Below the pieces are notes generated by a model. The model had not been told where the DNA came from. It did no database searches and was given only the letters and a program-made list of their open reading frames with translations. From Owenia fusiformis (Eukaryota; Annelida; Polychaeta; Sabellida; Oweniidae), in the NCBI GenBank assembly GCA_903813345.2, contig CAIIXF020000007.1, forward strand, positions 16,786,714 to 16,850,713: DNA of 64,000 bases, given 5' to 3'. Below, piece after piece: positions 26,201 through 38,200 of this stretch; positions within the stretch are counted from its first letter, which is position 1; every line of letters begins with the position of its first letter. The position numbers and the translations under genes are program-made.

Positions 26201-29200
26201 TGATAGAATTCCTGCATGTTATTAGGGAAATATGGCCCGTTGCAGGGGTTCACTTTTTTTGGACCACCCTGTATATATTAATTATTTCAATAATGCATTT
26301 ACATATTAATAAATAATAAATAATAAATAAAAAAGTTATATTTAATTACATTGTTGACTATTTCCAATCATCTAAAAGGATGAGTCTGGGAATGAGTCTG
26401 GGTATCGACTTAGAAAATATTGAAAATTGTAATGTCTGAAAAACCAACTCAATCACACATATTATTAAACTTCAATATCTTATCCTTCTTCTGAGAGTAC
26501 AAAAATATCAATTTGTATCACAATTAATGAAGAATATTAGCATCAAAGACAGTGCATATCACTTTGTCAGAATTGAAAAAAAATCAATGGCAAATATTAA
26601 ATGAATTATTTATACAAAAGGTTTGAAACATATCCTCCAAAACATTGCTTACTTTCTTTGTATAGACATTGAATGGTATTTCTGGATAAGTGAATTGGTG
26701 TTTTTCTGGGTAATCAAGGGATTATAGTCACTCAAAGTTACTGAGCATCCAGTTTTGAGACTTCAATTGTGTTGGTGAAGTTACACATATTTCAGTCAAA
26801 TTCATGCTGAGCACAACATTCCGGTTTCAATTTTATAATCTCTATACATGACCCTGGTGATGAAGAGTCAGAATCAGTCAAAAAACCTAAACCGGAAAAC
26901 TGTGCTCATTGTGAAAACTAAAAGTGAAGCAACTTTTTTTCTGATATTTCTTACATCAAATGGCAGCCATCTTGTTTTTCCCCCTTCAAATTAAACTGGC
27001 GGGAAATTCAAAAATTTGAAAAAAATTTTAATCCTTAAATATATTTCAAAAATATGATTTTCTTTTAAATTCTTCATGGGTCTTAAGTTATTTCTTCTTT
27101 GCGAGTCATACATGTTGCCATTGATGTTTTTATTCTATGATAATGACTTTTTTTTTTGTTAAGATACTTATTCTGACTCTCAGCAGGGGGTTAATTATGC
27201 ATCAAAACTCGTGAAAAAGTAAATATACTTATCAAATATAACTAGGACAGTAATAAAAAACATATTTAACATACATTTGACTGAGGGACCAAAAGGGCAT
27301 ATACCCGGACACATCCTTTGATTTCAAAACATATGTTAAATCAAATAAAAGTGACAACTTCCCTTGAGCTTAACAGTTTTTTGAATTTTTTTAACAACTT
27401 TCTATTCAAAGTTGGAGTTGAGTTTGACTGGGTTGAGCTGACTTGGGGTTGAGATAACCTGTCACTGGACAGTAGTATTGTCTTCTTTAGGTAAAAACTG
27501 CACCGATGATACTACTGTACTTGATGACTATGAATTTAGAATTCAGCGCTGAGCGCTTATCTATATAAGGCATTAGCCTATAATATTTGAACCAAATCCA
27601 CTAACCAGTATTTGAGTTATCACCTAGAAACAATTACGAAAAGAAGAACATATGATTGAACAGACTGACAGCTTCTCTATATTCCTTTGATGGGATAATG
27701 ATATATTTAACAGTAAACAACATATGTGTAATGATTCCAGTTGATAGCTGGGTTCTATATAGAGGATGATATTGAAGTTAAAGAAGATGAGGCTGATGAG
27801 CTGGTGAGTGAAGACAAGGTTATGGAATATGGAGCATTTTGTGAACAAATGAATCTGTGCACAACATGTGAAACAGCAATAAAAGATTGCCCGTAAGTAA
27901 ATATTACCCATTTAATAAAGTGTAAGTCTGAAACAGGATTGGAAAGATCTTTTTGTCGAACAATTTTTGCTTATCACAGTCATATAGACTCCAATAGAAA
28001 AGTAAGATACAGGAAATATACCACAAAATATAACTTGTAGTTTTCAGCTCCTATCACTTTGATATATGTACATGTAAATGCAAAATTAGAGATGACATTA
28101 TGCAATTTGAAAAAACTTAAATTACGTTTTTATCGTTTAAGTGAACTGACTACGAGTCCTCGTTATCATCTTGTTCTCCAAAATGAAAAACAAAATAACA
28201 TACTGTATGATACTGTATATGCCAAAATTTTGAACTCAATAATACAACAATACATATCCTTTTGTATTGGAGACAACACAAGGCATGGTCAATACTGCAA
28301 GGATGTACTGGTACAGTATCCCATTCTTCTACAGATTTTACTCTCTGATTACTTATATTCAGGATAAGGCCTATCAGCCGTATAGACACTGCATGTCTGC
28401 TACACGTGGAATGTCTTTGTAACCTGACAGTGTCCCTAATATGGTGGCAGAGGCCGACTACACCAACAATTACTACAAATACAAGTACGACAACAAGTCT
28501 TGATACAACTGCCCAACTGTACAATGAACCGAAGAAATACACAGATAAACACTGCTCATGTTTGGCACCTTTAATAAAGGCAATACAAGAACATACAATA
28601 TGCCATGACCTGCCACCATTAAGCTGGGAACGCTCAGAATGTGAGATATATCGTACTATAGCCCTGGAGTATTATTTCAATGAACCTTGTGCATGCTATA
28701 AGCCACCAGATGATAACAATGGTGATGTACCTCATACAATATCAGATTTCACAGTTGGGAATATAACACAGTGTAAATGGATTAATATGTCCAACATGAA
28801 CATCAAAATAGTGAAGGAGGAGGATTCTATACCACTAAAGCTATAAGAATATTGAATCAAATCATACAAACATGTATATAAATGTGATTGATAAAATAAG
28901 AAAATTGACCTATGTTATTTATGATAAGTGTCTACAAATATTATGGAGAGCAAAAATTGAGGAGCAAACTGATTAAATACACATCATCTTAGAGGGCTAG
29001 TAGGTGTTATTCTCATCCCATATAACCCTTTCACATTTGCATTCATAATGGTATTACAGTGTATACGTAACAGAAGCAATATACTTGGATGGCAAACTTG
29101 CTTCCTGTAATTATCGAGGCTTGAAATAAACTGTTCACATAGAAAGAGAATAAACTGCTTTTAAAACTGAAAAAGATTAAAGTACTTTTTCATTTGGAAC

Positions 29201-32200
29201 TTGCTAATACTGCTTACTGCTGTATACTCCTTACTATGTGTGGTATTTTTTCGAGATATGACATTTTCAGAAAATATCATTACGAATTAAATACTTTAGG
29301 TTTATTTTGGATGAAAATTACTGCCATAAACACTTTTGAGGTGTTTCTGCCCATTTTCATCAGAGACTGTCTATTTACTACATACCTCTTTCATGATCTT
29401 CAGGTCTCTACCATAGCTCAGCTCAGTACTGACTATTTCCTGTATGGTTTCTTTCCTCTCAATACGTTTAGACTCACACTTCTTACATACATATTCTTCA
29501 CCATCTTCCTCTACAGAACTTTCAAGGTCCTCTAACTTGATGGTACGCTCGCAGTCATCACAGACTGCACCCTGAAGTGTACAAAAAGGTAAATTGACCA
29601 TGATCATCATATGACTAAAAACAAGGCATTAACATGCAAAATGTCACCACCTGCCAATTGTTACAGACACCGAATGCTGCCAAACACCATCCATAAAAAA
29701 GATGGAGACCATAACAATATGTCAACACTTGTGGTGGTGACATAGACATAAAAATAAACTATTGAGAAGAGGAGGGGAAGGGAAATTTAGAAAGTGCGGA
29801 CCTGTACATCTACATTTAAAGTGTATCTTTTGTTGACTATTGAATCGTGTCAGTCTCACTATATAGATTTTTACATGAAACAGAGAATTTTGCAGACAAG
29901 TCACATAAGTATTCAGAATAGAGAAAGTCCTTATTCTTTTTAATTGTAAGTTGTAAATTTTATCATACCAGGCAATATTGAAATCAATTACTTATTAGAG
30001 TCTATAAAAATTAATATACTCTCACATATCTTCAAATTATTGACTCGATATTAGTCCCTGGTTTACAAGAAAATGCAAGTCTCTACTTTTGACCAAAAAT
30101 AATGCTTTTACCTTTTCGCCAGCCTCATCCCTGATGTCAATTTTGGTCTCTGAGCCTACGCCACTGTCAGACCTCTGAACTTGGGCTGAAGATGGATTCT
30201 CCTTAAAGAATAGTGATACATAAATATAATCTTGTTCTGAAAAGTTACTAAAACATCACATTGATGTAAGAGAAAAATATCACCAACAAACTGCTATAAA
30301 ATTGATTTATTTGACAATTTGTACTCAGATATCAGAGATCAAAAACAAGTGATAGACTATAAATTCAATCAATATAGATTTGATAGTACTATATACCTGG
30401 ATATCCTTGAAACCTAAAATCTAACTTCAAAAAATGGCATGAATATCTTCTAAATATATTCTAATTATTTTAAATCATCAATGTCAGATAATGAGAGTTA
30501 GGGGAGGCATCAAAAGTCCAATGTCTGATAGGAAACTAAATAAATCTAGTTTTGAGTTGGACCCCCCCCCCCCTCCCCTCATAACTAAATACAATGAAAG
30601 TTGATTGCGGACTTTTCACATGTTTTAGTGACTCGTACTCTGTCATTTCACGGATAGCAAACTGAAATAGCTTTGACCCCCTCCCCCCAAACTAGATTTA
30701 TTTAGTTTTCTATCAGACATTGATCTTTTGATGCCTCCCCTTAGGGGAGAAGTTATTTCCAAATAGATTAGTTCTAACGACATTGATTATTAAATACCAA
30801 GGAATTCTCGTCATATTTTTATGGAAATTTTGTCCAATACACCCTCGTTGTTGCTTAAAATGAAAAATATTTTGAAATTTTTTAAAAACTTTCTCCTCAG
30901 GGAGATAATAGGATACAAACAGATGCTGCTGGATGAAAATAATACATTGCACCACCAAACCAGAAACATGGGTAGACGTAGACATGTGCATGGAAAAATT
31001 ACATTGATATATACATGTAAGTTTCAATTCTAAATCAAAATAAATAAAACAGTATCTGGCACACAGGATATACTATACGAGGAGTGATTAATAGGTAATA
31101 GGTAATAAATGTTTACAAGGATACTTCTTTAGAACAACCTCTATATGATTAAAAGTGTTTGTGTAAATAGACAACTATTACTTATTGATCACCCCTCGTA
31201 TGTTGATATATGACATATCCTATGAGTCAGAATAAACATGTGAAGCATTATAAATGAAATAATGGAAAATAAAAATCAATGAAGTGTGGCAATTTAACAT
31301 TGACGTGAATTGTAAAACCAGTAAATAACAGTGGCAATTGTGAAAGTATTTTCACATCTATATAACACACAGTGGCAAGTACCACAAGCACCAACATACA
31401 GAACACTGTGATGAATGCACCTCGTAAAAGAAATGTCATGGCTGTCATGCTTTACTATTCAAAAAGATCAGATGTTTGACCATCATTGTATTGCAAGCAA
31501 AAATAAACATATTAATTGAGTCAGGTCAGCCCTTAAGGTAAGCAGAGGTCAATAAAATTTGAAATTTAGAATATATACTAATAGTACTACGGCCAAGGCG
31601 ATTTGTGTCCAAAACACCTAGATTCAATTTGACTTGAGATTCTTGTAGGGGACCCCAAGGCATGTAAAAAAAAGTTTGTGAACCCTTGCAAAGCAGGCTC
31701 AAAAGTGCTGAGTCAGCAAATTTTATTATTTTTGAGTCGGAATTTGACCATATGCTTGAAACTATTTAATATCTCATTTCAGGATGTTGCAATTATAATG
31801 AAACATTGTCAATATATCAATAAGGCATGTATGAAGAATTCCTGAAAGTTTGGGTCTTAACCAACAAAATTTGGTAGAGATATGGGATAATTTGTCCCTA
31901 AAAGTACATAATTTCTCTTCAAAATTTCTTAATCAGTCGTTTAAAAAACAGTAAGGGCCTATGGTGTATAAAACCTGATTTAAAACTTCACTGATGATGT
32001 TAGCAAATATTTCTTGAATAAGTTTCAATAAAAAGTACAAGTATCTATTTTTTCTGATTTTTCTCTTTACCTTCCCCTAAAAGTTCAAGAAAGGGGGCGT
32101 GGCACATTACACTTCAGTTGTTGAACTTGTTGCTAGGGTCAAATAGAAAATGTGTATCACTATAGCAAAAAGTGTTATTCTAAATAAATCTTAACACTAT

Positions 32201-35200
32201 ATGTGACATCATGATATGCTAAACATATTCATTATCTACCATTTTATATTTTTTACAGCTTATCATTGCCATACCCCATAAAACCGTTTAGTGTATGTGT
32301 GGTCAGCAATAGGAAATACACGCATGTGTACTTATAACATTTTTCAAAATTGTATTTCAGATGCCATTCTATCCTAATGTTGTTCATGTAGTTATGGTAT
32401 GTTAAGAATGAATTATGATGATAATATGTTATATTACACTCCCCATCATAAGTTTTGTAACTGGAAGTCCCCCTTTGAATCACTTATTAAAGCTTGTCAT
32501 GCTGTTTGGTAATTTTAAACAAGACATCAAGCTTTTGGAATAAAGCAATAAGTAACAAAATCAAGGTTCAAACATTGACAGACCTTAATATGTAATCATA
32601 TGAAAACTTGCAGTTGCCAACCTTATGGAGGGGGTGTATAAGTATTATATGTGTCATAAGTTGTTTAGTTGTAGAAACCTGAAGCCAAAGGAAATAATAG
32701 TGCTTTACATTCTCTCAAAGACAGTGATCAATTCCGTGGCACTGGGTTTGTTGACATTACTAATATGATATGTGACATTACACGAGTTTGGTCTTAAGGC
32801 CAACATATTCCAATGGTGCAGAATCCCAGTCGCCCCATCAAGTCCCACCATGCCATATCGAGTCCCACAATGTCCCAAGAGACCTTGTTAACTTTGCCCC
32901 ATGGAGTCTCATCGAGTCCCTCCATATCCCACAAAGTCCCACGGAAATGATGTAATTTAGTTTAGAAGGTAATGTCAAGGTCATTTTGATTTCAAGTTAG
33001 CTGACACATCCCATGATCAAAAGTCCCGCGATGCCCAATGGAAAGAATGAATAGGTTCATTCTCAATGGGACTTCGCCAAATGATACCCCATCGAATCTC
33101 ATGGGACTCAATGGGGCTTCATGGGGTAAATCCCAAGGAATCCCAAGGAGTTCCATCGGGCAAAGCTCAATGAAGTCCAACGGATTTCCATGAGGTCCCA
33201 CCCAATGTTAAATCAATGGAGGTCCCACCATGCCGTATTGGTGTATGTTAGTAACTTCCTTTGTTTACATTCATCAAATCGTTAAAAAGGAAAAGTTGTC
33301 AAAACTTTGTAAGAGCGTGATTATTTGGACCGATTTCACTTGTCTGCTACAGATATTTTAGTTTTACACAAACTGAGCGGGCCAGTGCCATTCATAATAT
33401 CTTCAAATTAACTTTTTCTCTGTACTATAACAGTTAGCAGGGAACAAAAACTGGAACTTACTGTTACGCGGTAATCACGATACAAAAATATGTCATATTC
33501 CGCAATGAATATGGCATATTCACTTGCGGTGTATGACAGATTCACCTGTGGTATATGGCATACACACTAACCAGTGAGAATGTGCTATGGAAGTACGCAA
33601 TTGTCAATTGCTTAGATTGAACGAGCAAGTTAAACATTATAAATTATTATAATGATTACTGAATCAACAGCACTGTGTATCAAATAGCAGAAGTATCAAT
33701 CACCAATCTTGTGCAATAAACTTACTCAATCAATCCTAGATTGATACATTAGTACTAGACGCACTAACTATATTGGTAATCCAGTGTAGTTTTACATTTA
33801 GAGTCGATTCTCGCAACCAATCAAATCAAGGCTTTCTGTATCACGTTTTCACCTGCGGTATATGTCATATTCACCTGCGGTATATGGCATATTCCGCAAG
33901 TGAGTATGACATATTCCGCAGGTGAGTATGGGGTATTCACTGAAATCAATGTATCGCATATTCACTGCGGAATATCGCATACTCACCTGCAGAATATGCC
34001 ATACACCGCAGGTATCACAAATACTGCTCAACCATGAATGTATGCCATATACCGCATAACACTTACTGTCGATCATGCTGCTCCAGGAATAATGAGTCAT
34101 CTGTACAAAGCATAATCAAGGTGGTAGAAGCAAATGAGAACCCATTTAGATTGAAAATTCTGATAATTAGCCATCTTGATTCTCAAGGTTTCAATTGCTC
34201 CAACTGTTTAATAACATGGAAGTCGAAGATGATAATAAGCTCCTTTAAATAGAGGAGGTGAGGTGATGACTTATGACATCAGAAAGAGTTTATCATAAAT
34301 ATCAAGAATACTTGACTGGTTGAAAGAGATGCTAAAAGATAAAGTGAAAGTGAAATTGATTCCAACATTGAGATTTTAAAAATCTATTTCTCTGTTTTGG
34401 TGCACAAATACAAAGGAGGTTACTTTGCTGGGGCTTCTTAACTCTTCTATCTACAGCCAGGAATACAATTGTTTCTTGTTCAAAGTACAATCAATTCTCT
34501 TGATATTATGTGAAGTATCGGGTGCTAGACTAGCAGTGAAACATTATCCCAATTCCTTAGGGACAATAGGGGCGTAGCCAGCTTTGGTTCAGTGGGGGTT
34601 TGATCGCCAAAATTTTTCGGTTTTCAGTCAGGGGGGTGCAACTGACATAAAAGCGAAAAATTAAGATCTCTCTTGAATTTTACAAATCTTGATTCAACTT
34701 CCTTCAAAATAGGGCTAGAAGCTTAAAATAAAAAGCATTTTAAAACTCTTCTTCTATCTCATGGTTATATTTTTATTGATTATGGGGGGGGTGCGATCCC
34801 CCTGGCTAAGCCTATGGACAAGATGTATTATTTTGACATAAACAAAACATACACATCTTGTTATGTTCTACAGACTACAACTAAACAATTTATGACATAT
34901 ATACTATACGAAGTGTGCAAACTGCAACCAGGCTCTGAGAAACTCTGGCTCTTAATCATTTGGTGTTACAATTTGTTATTATATAGCTAATTATTTGCAG
35001 CAACAATAGGAGTCTTGTTGCAGTTTACATGGACCCTATACTATAAAGCAACTGGAAGTTATTATATGATAGCATATCAAAGTCTGTCAATGTTTAAACC
35101 TTGATTATGTTCCTTATTACCATATTTCAGATATTTCGATTTCATATGCCAAAAATAAACAGGCTTTAATAAGTGATTCAAAGGGGTTTGAGTTGCCAAA

Positions 35201-38200
35201 CTTATGATGGGTGCTATCATTCATAAACATAAACTATTACTACATGAACAACATTAGGAAAGAATGGCACCCGAAATACAGTTTTGAAAAATGTTATTAG
35301 TACACATACATGTATTTCCAATTGCTGACCACACATACCCTAAATGGTTTTATGGTTTATGGCAATGATAAGCTTTAAAAAATATAAAATGATAGATAAT
35401 GAATATGTTTAGCATATTATGATGTCACATATAGTGTTAAGATTTATTTTGAATAACACTTTTTGCTATAATGATAAATATTTTCTATTTGACCCTAGCA
35501 AAAAGTTCAACAACTGAAGTGTAAGGTGCCACGCCCCCTTTCTTGAATTTTTAGGGGAAGGTAAAGAGAAAAATCAGAAAAAATATATGCATGTACTTTT
35601 TATTGAAACTTATGCAAGAAATATTTGCTAACATCATCAGTGAAGTTTTTAATCAGGTTTTATACACCATAGGCCCTTACTGTTTTTTAAATGACTGATT
35701 AACTATCGACTGATTAAGACATTTTGAGGAGAAATTATGTACTTTAAGGGACAAATTATCCCATATCTCTACCAAATTTTGTTGGATAAGACCCAAACTT
35801 TCAGGAATTCTTCATACATGCCTTATTGATATACTAACAATGTTTCATTATAATTGCATCATCCTCAAATGAGATATTAAATAGTTTCAAGCATATGGTC
35901 AAACTCTGACTCGAAAATGATAAAATTTGCTGACTCAGCACTTTTGAGCCTGCTTTGCAATGGTTCACAAACTTTTTTTTACATGCCTTGGGGTCCCCTA
36001 CAAGAATCTAAAGTCAAATTGAATCTAGGTGTTTTGGACACAAATCGCCTTGGCCGTAGCACTATAATGCATATCAATTCCTTGCACAAAAAAGTTTTTA
36101 AATGTCATACCACATTGCCATCTTTAAATGAAGCACATGTAAGACAGAACTCAAATGTTTCAATTTGGTACATAATAGAATGAGAAAAACATGACAACCA
36201 TACATTTTTTGAAATTCACTCTTTGTCTCAACTACCTCAGACTCTCCACTAGATACACTACTGAGGTGTCTCATGTGACGAGTAAATGTTCGTAGTAGCT
36301 CCAGCACTGAGTGAGTCTAACAATATCAAGAAATTGAAATTCAATGTTGTTTCAAAATAAACATTTAAAGTATTGATGTATTTTTACGTAAGCACATGCA
36401 TTTATGTAAACAGTAAACAGTTTATTACAAAAAAAATGGCATTTAAAATTGTGCGGGGCTCATATTAAACAGTATTAAATCTCAATATCTAATAATACAA
36501 CTGAGCATTCAATTGTAAACAAGTAATATTTATGCAGTAATCAATAAGTCAAGTTGTTGGTGTATAAAAACGACATACACTTATACACCTTTGTGTACCA
36601 TTCTCTGAATTATGCTTAAGCCACATTCTGTTGTGTTTCCTATTATACTAAGATTAAAGTGTTATTCAAACATTCTTCAAATCAACTTTTACACAAAAAG
36701 GTGGAAATGGGAAGCATAATGGTCAACATTTGAGCTTGTATACATACTTTTTGAAAAATATGTTAACTGAAAACTGAATATCAATCAAGTTATGACTCCC
36801 TGAACTTTTAATTGAGCAATCTGGGAGATAAAATGCATGAAATGACAGAAATTTTGAACGAGGGCAAGTGATATATAAACTTAACACTTTAAATAACCTA
36901 GCAATTTCTCTTGTTTAACTGTTCAACAAAGGGAGGGACTGATATAAAAATTGAACTTCAAATATTAACGTTTAATCTTTTAAGTGATGAATTTTCAATT
37001 GAGGAATTCCTTTTCACAAATCCTATGGACATATGCGATGTAGCCTGTGCATTGACTTTTACGCTGGTCACATCAATTTTTACTACTTCATTAACATTGA
37101 AATAACGACTCTTGTTTTCCTGGCATTTTTAAATGATTTTTAATTGATAAAATTTGATTTCTCATTTAATTCCTTGCTTATTCACTCAGTTCTATTTTCA
37201 TTTTGACATAGAATTTGACTACATTGGCATTTTATAGAAAAGTACAAGGTATATAATAACCAGTAACATGGAATTGTAATTATCTTTCACAACAAAGTAA
37301 GGAATAGATTAAACACAAGGGGAGTTCAAACAGTTACTTACATCACACAAAGAGTCCTCATCATGACCAAGGTCATCAGGTTCGTGACTATTTATGCTGT
37401 TGTTATCATCAGCTGTAAATCCAGTCTGCTTTAAGCTATCGAGGAAACTTAAAATGTCTTCTTTTGTTGCGGTTTTTGACAATTTACGACTCCGTTCTTG
37501 ATCCCGATTTCTTTTATGATCTTCAGGGGATAATTCTGAAACAATATGTGATAAGTTTCTGCAATTCTTGACTGTATTATAGCACCTGGTTTCTTCAATG
37601 CAAAATTATAGTTGACGAAATGTTACAAATTGGTCAATTTTGTATTTACATTACAAATCAATGGAATATTTTTGTAAAAGTGGTATAACGTTAGACTTAC
37701 CTGTACTACCAAAAGTGCTATTTGGTGTTAATAAGTTCTTGCTATTTATTCCCAAATCTTGATCTTTGGCCCCTGTATCAACCATATTATCATCATCCAC
37801 AGACTCAACATGTCTAATTTTATGTTTACGTCTCTTCATGTGCTTTTCATTCCTTATTGCAGATGTTTCTGCAGGGTTAATGTCATTAGTTTTTGCACTC
37901 TGCTGTTTTTGCCTGAGATCATATTCATTGAAGATATCACTTTTATTCTGACGTCGCCTCACGCTTCGTGTTTCCTTCTTACGAACATTCTCAGCATGCA
38001 TATCCGAAACATCTGATGTGCTCCTAGTCACAACGAGTCCCTAGAAATCAAAACATTTTGTTTAAAACTTATAGTTTTATAAATGTACTAAAACAACACT
38101 ACTTCAATTTTTAATTTTCTTCATTTGTTTTAAAATTGCAAAATTTCTAAAACGCAACAGATGACAATTGCTGGAAAAGTTAACCTACCAGGGCATCAGC

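Larger units (their letters stand above)
31584..36062. mobile_element. 4.5-kb element with ~1-kb terminal inverted repeats
   Basis: The left arm (31584 to about 32620) and right arm (about 35050 to 36062) are long inverted copies. Both start GT[A/G]CTACGGCCAAGGCGAT and share many 20-40-bp blocks, such as GGGGACCCCAAGGCATGT, GGGCCTATGGTGTATAAAAC and AAGAAAGGGGGCGTGGCAC. They end near TCAAGGTT[C/T]AAACATTGACAGAC. TA flanks each end, suggesting a Tc1/mariner-type duplication. The 2.4-kb interior has no transposase. It holds two short-motif clusters (32815-33235 and 33478-34060) and a smaller insertion (34569-34816). It occupies most of the RhoGEF intron between the exons at 36.2 and 30.2 kb. Confidence 0.85.

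Noticed and set aside
28150-28542. 130-residue minus-strand ORF
   Set aside because: Antisense to the 28363-28846 coding exon and without splice or domain support.
35917-36183. 88-residue ORF
   Set aside because: It lies inside the right arm of the 4.5-kb inverted-repeat element and the left arm does not keep the frame.
37759-38016. Plus-strand ORFs opposite RhoGEF exon 2
   Set aside because: Antisense shadows of a well-supported coding exon.
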